From an uncultured Helicobacter sp. (GTDB taxonomy: Bacteria > Campylobacterota > Campylobacteria > Campylobacterales > Helicobacteraceae), in NCBI RefSeq assembly GCF_937906905.1, contig NZ_CALERY010000002.1, positions 223,611 to 287,610 on the forward strand: a stretch of 64,000 nt of DNA, in the 5' to 3' direction. Position 1 is the first letter of the stretch, and every line of letters begins with the position of its first letter. A model generated the notes under the pieces. The model was given only the letters and a program-made list of their open reading frames with translations, made no database searches and was not told where the DNA came from. Both the position numbers and the translations under genes were made by a program. This document shows, in pieces, positions 27,454 to 35,794 of the stretch.

Positions 27454-28890
27454 TTATGAGCGATAATCAGCATTGATTCGCACATAGTCATAGCTCAAAT
27501 CACAGCCATATGCACGCGCATTTTTGCTCCCACTTTTGCAATCAATAAAGATATCAAGCTCCTTTTTTCCTAGCAACCTTTTAGCCAGCTTCTCATCGAT
27601 TGCTTGGGCTTTGCCATCACGCATGATAGGCAGCTCGCCCACAGCACTAGCAATCGTTACATCTACCACATTTGGGTCAAACTCCCCGCCACTATACCCC
27701 ATAGCGCATAAAATCCGCCCCCAATTTGCGTCATTCCCAAACATTGCGGCTTTGACAAGGCTTGAGGAGATGACAGATTTTGCAATTTTGCGTGCGTCTT
27801 TTTTGCTTCTGGCATTGTGGCAGTGTGCGGTGATAAGCTTGGTCGCTCCCTCGCCATCACTTGCCACTTTTTTAGCCAAAATAGTCGTAAGAGTCGCAAG
27901 TGCTTTGGCAAAAAGTTTATAGTCGGTATCTTTTTCACAGATGATTGGCGGGTTTTTAGCTCTGGCATTGGCTAGCGCTAGCACCATGTCGTTTGTCGAA
28001 GTATCGCCATCGACACTAATCATGTTGAATGAATCTTTGACATCTTTTTTCAGTGCTTTTTGGAGGAGCTTCTGGCTAATAGCGCAATCTGTGATGATAA
28101 AACATAGCATTGTCGCCATATTTGGGTGGATCATACCACTACCTTTGGCAATCCCCGCTAACCGCACGCGTTTGCCATTTGAGGCGACAAACTCTACTGC
28201 GGCTTCTTTCTCCACAAGATCAGTTGTCATGATCCCCTGCGCCGCAGCCTTAGCAGCCTCTCTCGTGCTGGCTTTATGCTGGGAAAGCAGCGCGATGCCC
28301 TTTTTGACCCGATCGAGCGGGAGCTGCACGCCAATCACACCCGTAGAAGAAAGCAGAATCTGCTGGGGCTCTATACCTAGCAATGCACCCGCGGTGATCG
28401 CACTCTCTTTACACGCCTTTTCCCCTTGTGCGCCCGTGCAGGCATTGGCATTGCCAGCATTGGCGACTATAGCGTGAAACATGTGTCTTTTCTTAAGTAT
28501 TTGCTCATCGTATTCCACGCATGCCGCGCGGACTTTGTTTGTCGTAAAAACTCCCGCCCCAACGCATGGATAAGGGCTAAAAATCAGGCTCATATCTTTG
28601 CGTTTTTTGTATTTGATCCCAGCCTCTATGCCAGAGTATTGGAAGCTTGGCAGTGCAGCTAGACCACTGCGCAGGAGTTTTATATTAGGAGCTTTGGAGG
28701 CTTGAGGGACACTTTTATCCGCAGTGGATTTGGCTGGGGATTTGACAAAATCCTTAGCAGCTTTTTTGGTAAGCACAGATTTGGCAGCTTTTTTGACAAT
28801 CGAGCTCGCAGTCGTGGCAAGAGAAGTCGTAGTTGCTCTGGCATTGCTTGTGGCATTAGGAGTTTGGGCTGTTTGCTTGGATTTACTCAT
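27454..28890 (-). CDS. argJ: Glutamate N-acetyltransferase / ornithine acetyltransferase (ArgJ)
   Basis: A 478-residue enzyme that transfers the acetyl group from N-acetylornithine to glutamate in arginine synthesis. The start at 28890 follows AAAGGAG. About 70 N-terminal residues rich in Ala, Thr, Ser and Lys precede the normal ArgJ beginning (GLAALPSFQYSGIEAGIKYK), an unusual extension. The autocleavage site is visible as GIMTTDLVEK, where the Thr becomes the nucleophile. Other signatures: ANAGNANACTGAQG and SVDGDTSTND. Third gene of argC-GNAT-argJ. Confidence 0.92.
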   Translation of the reverse strand: MSKSKQTAQTPNATSNARATTTSLATTASSIVKKAAKSVLTKKAAKDFVKSPAKSTADKSVPQASKAPNIKLLRSGLAALPSFQYSGIEAGIKYKKRKDMSLIFSPYPCVGAGVFTTNKVRAACVEYDEQILKKRHMFHAIVANAGNANACTGAQGEKACKESAITAGALLGIEPQQILLSSTGVIGVQLPLDRVKKGIALLSQHKASTREAAKAAAQGIMTTDLVEKEAAVEFVASNGKRVRLAGIAKGSGMIHPNMATMLCFIITDCAISQKLLQKALKKDVKDSFNMISVDGDTSTNDMVLALANARAKNPPIICEKDTDYKLFAKALATLTTILAKKVASDGEGATKLITAHCHNARSKKDARKIAKSVISSSLVKAAMFGNDANWGRILCAMGYSGGEFDPNVVDVTIASAVGELPIMRDGKAQAIDEKLAKRLLGKKELDIFIDCKSGSKNARAYGCDLSYDYVRINADYRS

Positions 28891-29554
28891 GATGGCTCCT
28901 TTGTGATTGGGATTGTGGCTCATGCGGGGTGGTTTTGTGCATAGTGTTAGCGGAGTTTAGGCTAAACTCATAACGATTTGCATTTGGTTTCTGTATCCAG
29001 CCCTGCTTGCGCCAAAATGCGTTGCCAATGAGATTTTCGCTAAAGGCGATAAGAGAAATACTAGAGATTTGCTCGTATTTGAGCGCTTCTAGTGCGGCTT
29101 GCACCATACGCGAGCCAATCCCTCGCTTGCGAAAATCCCTATGCACGCAAACATGATAGAGGCTGCCATATCTCCCATCATGCCCACACAAAATACTCCC
29201 GATGATACGCTCTTGCATGCGCTGATGATTCTGGTGTAACTTTGGCTTGGATTTTGCGGGAGAATCCAAGCCAGAATCCGCGCTAGATTCTGCGGCAAGC
29301 TCCCCGCTCGCTGGTTCTTGGATTGTCGCGACGACACTGGTGTTTGGATTGCGCGTAAGGAAGCGCGCGATACCCTCCCTCGAGTCATCGATACTGCGGA
29401 TATAGAACCCATCAATTTCCTCCCAGAGCCTAGCGACCTTCTCGTAATCCTCTATGCGCATGGGGCGGATTGTTATGGATTCTATGGTTTTGTAATCTAT
29501 CATGGAGGTCGTGGTAGAATCCACCGCGCGATCGCGTGTCGTAGGCTGCATCAT
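28883..29554 (-). CDS. GNAT family acetyltransferase in the arginine operon
   Basis: A 223-residue protein with a GNAT fold: IRPMRIEDYEKVARLWEE at the start and the acetyl-CoA loop RKRGIGSRMVQAAL near 145-158. An insert of about 35 residues (Ala/Ser/Lys-rich, DNA rich in AGAATC) splits the early part. It overlaps argC by four bases and argJ by eight. Its place between argC and argJ raises the possibility of glutamate N-acetylation that primes the cycle, but GNAT substrates cannot be read from sequence. Confidence 0.75.
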   Translation of the reverse strand: MMQPTTRDRAVDSTTTSMIDYKTIESITIRPMRIEDYEKVARLWEEIDGFYIRSIDDSREGIARFLTRNPNTSVVATIQEPASGELAAESSADSGLDSPAKSKPKLHQNHQRMQERIIGSILCGHDGRYGSLYHVCVHRDFRKRGIGSRMVQAALEALKYEQISSISLIAFSENLIGNAFWRKQGWIQKPNANRYEFSLNSANTMHKTTPHEPQSQSQRSHHE

Positions 29555-30615
29555 GGAAATATCGGCGCGACTTCAAGTCCGCTAGATTCTGGTAAATCAA
29601 ACATGATATTCATATTCTGCACCGCTTGTCCGCTCGCACCCTTTATGAGATTGTCAATCGCGGCAGTGATGATAACGCGGTTTGTGCGCATATCGACAAA
29701 TGGCGCAATGTCGATGAAATTACTGCCCTTCACCCAGCGAGTCTGCGCACTAAGCCCCGGCTCAAGAATCCGCACGAAATACTCACCCGCATAAAACTCT
29801 CTATAAATCTCGCGGAGCCTAGCAGAATCTAGCGCAGATTCTGCTCCAAAGCCTGCCCCGCGCAAGTTTGCATAGCTCGTAGCGAGAATCCCGCGATTCA
29901 TCGGCACAAGATGTGGCGTGAAGCTTAGTGTAATGGGCTCCCTGGCAACATCACTTAGCCCCTGCTCGATCTCTGGAGTATGGCGGTGGCTGCCAATCCC
30001 ATAAGCCTTGAAACTCTCATTCACCTCACAAAACAAACTATCCTGCACAGCCTTGCGTCCAGCACCTGAAGTGCCGGATTTCGCATCGATGATAATGCTT
30101 TGTGTATCGATAAGATTGTGTGCGAGAAGTGGCGCGAGTGAAAGGATTGAGCAAGTGGGGTAGCAGCCTGGGTTTGCCACGAGCTGTGCAGCTTTTATCT
30201 GCTGACGATTTAGCTCGCAGAGTCCATAGACACTTTGGGCTAGTAGGGTTGGATTGGCATGTGTGCTGCCATAATAGCGCGCGAAAATCTCTTCATCTCG
30301 CAGGCGAAAATCTGCACTTAGATCGATGACTTTGGTAGATTTGAGGATTTTAGGCGTAAGCACTTGGGCGCAAAAATTGTGCGGTGTAGCGCAAAATAGC
30401 ACATCAATCTGCTCGCATAACTTCTCTAAATCTCCAGAATCCACACATGCCAAATCAAAAATTTTGAAAAAATTCTGGTAGCTCTCATGGTAGGGTTTAT
30501 CGATTTGACTTTGCGAGCCAAGCCACATGATTTGTGCGTGTTTATGCCCTAGCAAAATCCGCACAAGCTCATTTGCAGTGTAGCCGCTCGCTCCTAGAAT
30601 CCCTACTTTTATCAT
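29551..30615 (-). CDS. argC: N-acetyl-gamma-glutamyl-phosphate reductase
   Basis: A 354-residue enzyme for the NADPH-dependent third step of arginine synthesis. The NAD(P) loop is GILGASGYTANELVRIL and the active-site cysteine is in VANPGCYPTCS. The motif GSHRHTPEIEQ is also present. First gene of the argC-GNAT-argJ operon. H. pylori lacks this pathway, so its presence supports an enterohepatic species. Confidence 0.95.
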   Translation of the reverse strand: MIKVGILGASGYTANELVRILLGHKHAQIMWLGSQSQIDKPYHESYQNFFKIFDLACVDSGDLEKLCEQIDVLFCATPHNFCAQVLTPKILKSTKVIDLSADFRLRDEEIFARYYGSTHANPTLLAQSVYGLCELNRQQIKAAQLVANPGCYPTCSILSLAPLLAHNLIDTQSIIIDAKSGTSGAGRKAVQDSLFCEVNESFKAYGIGSHRHTPEIEQGLSDVAREPITLSFTPHLVPMNRGILATSYANLRGAGFGAESALDSARLREIYREFYAGEYFVRILEPGLSAQTRWVKGSNFIDIAPFVDMRTNRVIITAAIDNLIKGASGQAVQNMNIMFDLPESSGLEVAPIFP

Positions 30616-30704
30616 CGATTTTCCTTGAGAGAATGTTGTGAGAGAATGTCGCTGGCTATTTTAGCCAAATTTTCCCATAATACTAGGCGCAGCGCTGGCT
30701 GAAC

Positions 30705-31892
30705 CTATCTCATCGAAATAACTTCATCGATAATCATCTGCGCGCCATTTTGTGCGCTAAGTGCTAAAAGCCCCTGTGAAATAGACTCGATATTATCCAC
30801 TATAGGTGCGAGCACGGCTAGAATCTGCTTGGCTAAATCCTCTGGGCTTGTCTCTTGCAAATCCTCTTCAAGCACTAGCTTGCCAAGTCCCTTCTGCACG
30901 AAATACTGGGCATTATGGTATTGGTGATTTTTGGCAGCGTATGGATAGGGGATATAGAGCGTAGGCAAGCCAAGCGCAGCATTTTCCCAGACGCTAGAAG
31001 CCCCAGCGCGCCCCACACAGATATCCGCGCACGCCAGATGTGCAATGAGATTTCTATCAAAGCCAAACAGCGTGATAGAATCAGCAATCCCCAGATTCTC
31101 ATAAGCTTCTTTCACACGCAAAAGCTCTTTGTCGCCGCACTGGTGGGTGATGACAATCCCATGCTTCAGCAGTGTTGGCGCGATGGCAAGGGCGAGATTA
31201 TTCACCGCGCGAGCCCCTTGCGAACCCCCAATAAAAATGATGTGCCTAAACTCCGCGCGAATCCGTGCATGCTCTTTGGTAGCAAACTGAAGCGGGTAGG
31301 GTGTCGCAGGTGTAGTAAAAGCGCTAAACACACGCGTAGCAAATGGTGAGAGCAATGTGTTTAATGTGCCTTTTATGGCGTTTTGCTCGTGGATAAAAAG
31401 CGTGCGCCTAAACACAATCGCGCCAATACTCGCAGGTCCCGCGCTAAATCCGCCCACACTAATGACTGCACGCACATTATGACGGGCAAAAACTGCTCGC
31501 ACCTGCACAAGTGCTCGCACCTGCGCCCAGAGCGCCTGGAGCTTTTTCAATCCGCGCTTATTCACCACGCCAAAGGTATTAAGAAAATAGCATGCTTCAA
31601 AAAGTGGATTCTGGGGGTTACTGGATTCTGGAGTGGTAGATTCTGCGCGAGAATCTAAGGATTGTATCGGCAAAGATTCTGCACCGACATCTTGTTGAGC
31701 AGAATCTCGCGCAGGGCTTTTTGCGACGCTTCTTGCTTGATCTCCAAACCACATTTGGTCCTGCCCATAGAGCGAGCCGATATAAATCACTGGAATCTCA
31801 CGCCTTTTTAGCTCCTGTGCTAATGCCCTAGCTATGGCGAGATGTCCGCCTGTGCCTCCACCTGTGATCGCAATAACACCTGATTGACTCAC
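30705..31892 (-). CDS. murG: UDP-N-acetylglucosamine transferase MurG
   Basis: A 395-residue membrane-associated transferase adding GlcNAc to lipid I. The GTG start follows GGAGG. The glycine loop ITGGGTGGHLAIA, the region HEQNAIKGTLN and the donor site CVGRAGASSVWE are clear. Between residues 50 and 90 there is a Ser/Glu/Asp/Pro-rich insert (SPARDSAQQDVGAESL and onwards) not found in usual MurG; the DNA there repeats GATTCT/AGAATC. Stands 30 bases after fliW's stop in the same direction. Confidence 0.92.
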   Translation of the reverse strand: MSQSGVIAITGGGTGGHLAIARALAQELKRREIPVIYIGSLYGQDQMWFGDQARSVAKSPARDSAQQDVGAESLPIQSLDSRAESTTPESSNPQNPLFEACYFLNTFGVVNKRGLKKLQALWAQVRALVQVRAVFARHNVRAVISVGGFSAGPASIGAIVFRRTLFIHEQNAIKGTLNTLLSPFATRVFSAFTTPATPYPLQFATKEHARIRAEFRHIIFIGGSQGARAVNNLALAIAPTLLKHGIVITHQCGDKELLRVKEAYENLGIADSITLFGFDRNLIAHLACADICVGRAGASSVWENAALGLPTLYIPYPYAAKNHQYHNAQYFVQKGLGKLVLEEDLQETSPEDLAKQILAVLAPIVDNIESISQGLLALSAQNGAQMIIDEVISMR

Positions 31893-31922
31893 TATATCCT
31901 CCCTAGATTCTGGCTTCTTAAA

Positions 31923-32330
31923 CTATGCGCCCTTTTGGAGGAAAGATTTTAGCGTATCTTTGAAGCCTAAATCTGGATAATCCATCATCGAGAGCGCGAC
32001 TTGTCCTGTGAGCTTATCTTTGGTGTTAAAAATAAGTGGAGCGAGAAAATTTACCATTGACTCTTCGAGATTGCGCTGGAGCACGATGATGCAATACACA
32101 AGCACAGGGGACTCTCGATCAAGCCCAAGCAGTAGCTCGATGTATTTTGGGATTGTGAAACTATACTCGCGCAGCATGTAGGGATTAACCAGCATCATTT
32201 CTAGGCTCTTATCAGGGCTAGTGATTTTGGCAAAATACTCATCAAGCTCAAGCAGCTCGATTTCTGTGATATGTTCAAACCCTAGGATTGGAGCTTTGAT
32301 GTGGTAGGTTTGTGGGTAGATTTGCGGCAT
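31923..32330 (-). CDS. fliW: Flagellar assembly factor FliW
   Basis: A 135-residue cytoplasmic protein of FliW type. The segments ILGFEHITEIELLELDE and MLVNPYMLREYSF, and the YCIIVLQRNLEESMVNFLAPLIFN stretch broken here at NLEESMVNF, agree with the family. FliW binds flagellin and the regulator CsrA to link filament assembly and translation. It is divergent from the SDR gene at 32476. Confidence 0.9.
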   Translation of the reverse strand: MPQIYPQTYHIKAPILGFEHITEIELLELDEYFAKITSPDKSLEMMLVNPYMLREYSFTIPKYIELLLGLDRESPVLVYCIIVLQRNLEESMVNFLAPLIFNTKDKLTGQVALSMMDYPDLGFKDTLKSFLQKGA

Positions 32331-32431
32331 GGCATGCTCCTTAAAATGTTTATGCGATGATATGGTGATTTGGCGTATTTATCGCTAGATTTGCTACCTA
32401 GCTGTTAAGCAAAAGTTATGCCACAAGCCTT

Positions 32432-32437
32432 TATAAT
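32432..32437 (+). promoter_or_regulatory. Putative -10 box of the SDR gene
   Basis: TATAAT, 38 bases before the start codon at 32476. Confidence 0.45.
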
Positions 32438-32475
32438 GGGCGCGTTGCCAATTAACTTATCGCAAGGAATGTCTC

Positions 32476-33261
32476 ATGGTTGTGCTTATCACAGGAGCGT
32501 CTGCTGGGTTTGGCGCAGCATGTGCCCGGGAGTTTGTCGCTAGAGGAACAAAAGTCATCATCACAGCGCGCAGAGAGGAGCGGCTACTAGCACTTCAGCG
32601 CGAGCTTGGGGAGAGCTCTTGTGCGATAATCGCGCAAGACATCGCCGATACTGCCACCCTAGAATCTAAACTCACCGCTACACTAGATTCTCGTAGCTGG
32701 AAGCTTGATGTGCTGGTAAATAACGCCGGACTAGCACTTGGGATAGCGCCTGCATATGCGTGTGAGATTGGCGATTGGGAGCGCATGGTAGAGATCAATA
32801 TTCTCGCACTTATCCGTCTCACACATTTCGTATTACCGGGATTTGTGGCGCAAAAATCTGGACATATCATCAACATCGGCTCAATCGCTGGGAGCTATCC
32901 CTATCCAGGAGGCAATGTTTATGGCGCGAGCAAGGCATTTGTGAAGCAATTTAGCCTAAATCTCCGCGCCGATCTCTACGACAAAAACATTCGTGTAACG
33001 GATATTGAGCCAGGTCTTGCTGGGGGGAGCGAGTTCTCCCTGGTGCGCTTTAAAGGCGATGGGCAGCGTGCTGCCGATCTCTATCGCGATACAGCCCCAC
33101 TGCTCCCAGAGGATATCGCACAGGCGGTGTGTTTTGCAGCTTTTGCGCCTAGTCATGTAAATATCAATCGCCTAGAGCTCATGCCCACCGCCCAAGCCCC
33201 CGCCGCGCTTAATGTGCATAAAATCTCACAAAATACCCCAGAATCTAAAGGTGTGCAATGA
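32476..33261 (+). CDS. Short-chain dehydrogenase (YdfG-like)
   Basis: A 261-residue NAD(P)-dependent oxidoreductase. It shows the nucleotide loop ITGASAGFGAACAREF, NNAGLALG, the catalytic Ser of INIGSIAGS and the YGASKAF catalytic Tyr-Lys. The C-terminal region DIEPGLAGGSEFSLVRFKGD resembles YdfG, a 3-hydroxy acid dehydrogenase. The substrate is not certain. The next gene overlaps by four bases. Confidence 0.88.
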   Translation: MVVLITGASAGFGAACAREFVARGTKVIITARREERLLALQRELGESSCAIIAQDIADTATLESKLTATLDSRSWKLDVLVNNAGLALGIAPAYACEIGDWERMVEINILALIRLTHFVLPGFVAQKSGHIINIGSIAGSYPYPGGNVYGASKAFVKQFSLNLRADLYDKNIRVTDIEPGLAGGSEFSLVRFKGDGQRAADLYRDTAPLLPEDIAQAVCFAAFAPSHVNINRLELMPTAQAPAALNVHKISQNTPESKGVQ

Positions 33262-33821
33262 GCCAAGCCAGCACAAACCAAACCACTTTAACCCAAACGC
33301 CCGCCCAAACTCCCAGCACCCAATCCCATGTGCCCCAAACACGCCAAAATCAGCCCCAGAGCTACAGGAGATTTTCATCATTTGAAACATTTCTCATTCG
33401 CTGGAAGACTCGCTCGCTTGGCACACAGATCGATGCGCTGATCCTTATCTTAAGCGTGCTTGTATATATGGGGCGTGATGAGCTGGAGCAGCAGCTCGAA
33501 CATGCTAAAGCAATCATCTACTCGCGCGTGCGGCTAGGCACAATGGCACAAATCATCTATGAACGCGTGGAAGTCGAGCTTGCCCAATACATGCAAAACG
33601 AGGAGCTCTATATCAAAGCGCGCAACAAGATGTTTGAAGTCATCATCAGCGATATTCAACTTTATGGGATTGCACTTGATTTGCTCCAAGGCGAGCAAAA
33701 CGCCCACAAACTCCAAATCGTGCGCTCCGTGGTGCAAAAGGCATATGATGAGCAATTTATCCTAGATAAAGAGGCAAGACGGCTATTGGAGGCACAGGAG
33801 AAGACCAACGCGCGTATCTAG
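33258..33821 (+). CDS. Hypothetical protein with a membrane segment
   Basis: A 187-residue protein. The first 35 residues are Gln/Thr/Pro-rich. A hydrophobic segment around residues 60-72 (ALILILSVLVYMG) is followed by a mainly helical region rich in charged residues (DELEQQLEHAKAIIYSRV onward). It overlaps the SDR gene by four bases, so co-translation is likely. I do not recognise the family. Confidence 0.6.
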   Translation: MSQASTNQTTLTQTPAQTPSTQSHVPQTRQNQPQSYRRFSSFETFLIRWKTRSLGTQIDALILILSVLVYMGRDELEQQLEHAKAIIYSRVRLGTMAQIIYERVEVELAQYMQNEELYIKARNKMFEVIISDIQLYGIALDLLQGEQNAHKLQIVRSVVQKAYDEQFILDKEARRLLEAQEKTNARI

Positions 33822-33978
33822 AGCGCATTCGTGCATAGGGAAAGTCTAGCGCTTGTGATGAACTGCTAGTTTGTGCAATGAGAGAGTGCGCTTGCGTATG
33901 TAACCAACACCAACCAAAACTATCGGTAATTTCTTACCACAAACCTAAACCCCCTAGAATCTGCTCCATCACTTGACT

Positions 33979-34245
33979 CTAAGCCTTAGACAAGGCAAAA
34001 ATATCTGCAATATCAATTTCAAAGGCTTTGGCGATTTTGTAGCAATGCTCTAAATTAAAGTGCTTGCCATAGCGGCAGCTCTCACAATTGGAGTAGAACG
34101 CCACTGACTTAATGCCAATCTCAAGGGCTAAATCAAGCTGGGAGACTCCGCGCTTCTCACGCAGGATTCTAATATTAGCAGATACGCGTTTGTAAAACTC
34201 GCTAATCTCCTCTTGCGTGGCGTTGCCATAAAGCTTTTGTATCAC
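33979..34245 (-). CDS. XRE-family transcriptional regulator
   Basis: An 88-residue helix-turn-helix protein: VSANIRILREKRGVSQLDLA, then EIGIKSVAFYSNCE and an C-terminal part (AKAFEIDIADIF) as in Cro/CI-type regulators. It is transcribed away from the secreted pseudogene and the HARE-HTH gene. Two identical ATCCTATAGGAT palindromes lie in the divergent promoter region and are its probable operators, so it likely represses itself and the neighbours. Confidence 0.8.
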   Translation of the reverse strand: MIQKLYGNATQEEISEFYKRVSANIRILREKRGVSQLDLALEIGIKSVAFYSNCESCRYGKHFNLEHCYKIAKAFEIDIADIFALSKA

Positions 34246-34277
34246 TCAAAGTCCCTTGATAGCCGTGGCTAATATTT

Positions 34278-34289
34278 ATCCTATAGGAT
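34278..34289. promoter_or_regulatory. Palindromic operator 1 of the XRE regulator
   Basis: ATCCTATAGGAT, a perfect 12-base palindrome, 33 bases before the regulator start. Centre-to-centre spacing to operator 2 is 56 bases. Confidence 0.6.
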
Positions 34290-34333
34290 TAAGTAGAAAC
34301 TAAAATTTACAAAGATACAATCCGCTTTTATAT

Positions 34334-34345
34334 ATCCTATAGGAT
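34334..34345. promoter_or_regulatory. Palindromic operator 2 of the XRE regulator
   Basis: Second copy of ATCCTATAGGAT, inside the TTATATATCCTATAGGATAA context, 27 bases before the start at 34372. Confidence 0.6.
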
Positions 34346-34371
34346 AAATTTTTAGGGAAAGGGTATAAAAA

Positions 34372-34738
34372 ATGAAGAAAGTAATCTTGGGCTTAGCATT
34401 TTCTATAGTGTGTGCTTTTGGGCTTGAAAAAGAACAAATGATAAGGGAGTTCTCAAGCGGAATGATACTTGGTGTGTGCAGCAAGAGAACAAGCAATAGC
34501 GGATATGCGCATAAACAATGGTATGGATGCAAAAACAGCTGCAGAGCTTATAGCAAAAGATCTCAAAGTATGCAGCCAAGCAATATTCCCATGGCGACCA
34601 ACGAAAAAATCTTATAAAAACAAAAAAGAACTGCAAGCTGCTGATGCCATCTTTGAAGGAGGTATCAAAGTCGGTCAAGAAAAGGCTACGAAACTTATTG
34701 AATATGCTATGGATGAACTAGACTATATATCAAAATAA
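34372..34738 (+). pseudogene. Small secreted protein gene, frameshifted
   Basis: The first frame gives a signal peptide (MKKVILGLAFSIVCAFGLEK) and about 36 sensible residues to MILGVC; the frame one base on then continues with AREQAIADMRINNGMDAKTA to a stop at 34738. The junction is at GGTGTGTGC near 34466-34474, where loss of one base or gain of a GT would fuse them into a protein of about 120 residues. The family is not recognised. It follows operator 2 and precedes the HARE-HTH gene by 24 bases. Confidence 0.6.
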
Positions 34739-34761
34739 CAAAAACAACTAAAGGAATCCCT

Positions 34762-35715
34762 ATGTCTTACACTTATCTTCATCTAGCACAAGAAGTTTTG
34801 CACGATTGTGCTACGCCTTTGCAGCTTGGGCAAATATGGAATCTAGCTAAGCAAAAAGGCTTAGACAAAAAGCTGGAGAGTGAAAATCCTAGAAAACAAA
34901 CCTTATCAGTTGCCTTGCACTCACCAATAAGGCGTGAAGCCTACAATATTTTTGCATTTTCAAAGTCTCCCACACTCTTTGGTATCATAGGCAAACATCA
35001 AGCCATAATCCCTGAAGTTGCAAACGAAGCACAAGAAAATGAGAATGACAAAGCAAGCAAAGAGCTGCTTGAACGCTCTCTTCACCCGTTATTTGTAAAA
35101 TTTGCTAGAGAGAAACTCAATCTTTTTTGTAAAACAATCTATCACGAGCAAAGTAAGAAATGTAGAAAAGGTAAAAATGAGTGGATTCACCCTGATATTG
35201 TTGGTGTAGAATTTGTATGTCAAGACTATCAAAGTCAAACACTTAGTTTTATCAATACCTTTAATTACCCTAAAATCAATCTCTATTCATTTGAACTAAA
35301 AGTGGAGATAAAATCTACTGATTTGAAAAAGATATATTTCCAAGCGGTGTCAAACTCCAGCTGGGCGAACTATGGCTACTTGGCAGTATTTAATCCCATA
35401 GATGATTTTGTCAAAGATGAGTTAAGGAAGCTTAATGCACGATTTGGCATTGGCGTTATTAACTTTGGCATACCAACAGAAAATGAAGAAAAAGAAGAAT
35501 GGGAGATTCTTTTTCCAGCTAAAAGGCGAGAAGATATTGATATTTCAATGCTTGATGAGCTTGTTGAGCTAAATCCGGGATTCAAAGAGCTAATAGAAAG
35601 TATTGTGGCAGGAGCGAACGATAGTAATGAGCATAATGGCTATGATAAGTATTTGGAACACGAGGAGGAAGTGCAAGACCACATTCAAACACACAAAATT
35701 ATACGCGACCAATAG
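34762..35715 (+). CDS. HARE-HTH domain fused to a predicted PD-(D/E)xK nuclease
   Basis: A 317-residue protein. Residues 1-70 form a HARE-HTH module (TYLHLAQEVLHDCATPLQL, IWNLAKQKGLDKKL, LSVALHSPIRR). The C-terminal part has HPDIVGVEF followed by YSFELKVEIKSTDLKKIYFQ, an Asp and a Glu-x-Lys arranged as in restriction-type nucleases, then a serine/asparagine turn and a strand (SNSSWANYGYLAVF). Such fusions have been described in comparative genomics as linked to modified DNA. The gene has AAAGGAA upstream and stands under the XRE regulator. No methylase is adjacent. Confidence 0.72.
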   Translation: MSYTYLHLAQEVLHDCATPLQLGQIWNLAKQKGLDKKLESENPRKQTLSVALHSPIRREAYNIFAFSKSPTLFGIIGKHQAIIPEVANEAQENENDKASKELLERSLHPLFVKFAREKLNLFCKTIYHEQSKKCRKGKNEWIHPDIVGVEFVCQDYQSQTLSFINTFNYPKINLYSFELKVEIKSTDLKKIYFQAVSNSSWANYGYLAVFNPIDDFVKDELRKLNARFGIGVINFGIPTENEEKEEWEILFPAKRREDIDISMLDELVELNPGFKELIESIVAGANDSNEHNGYDKYLEHEEEVQDHIQTHKIIRDQ

Positions 35716-35794
35716 AGATAAGCACACCTAGAATCTACTTTAGCCACCTACCTTGCTCACACTACTCCCAACCACAGCACACCAATCATCAAAA

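Noticed and set aside
27941..28477. 178-codon antisense frame over argJ
   Set aside because: Opposite to a clear ArgJ with catalytic motif; no ribosome-binding site seen.
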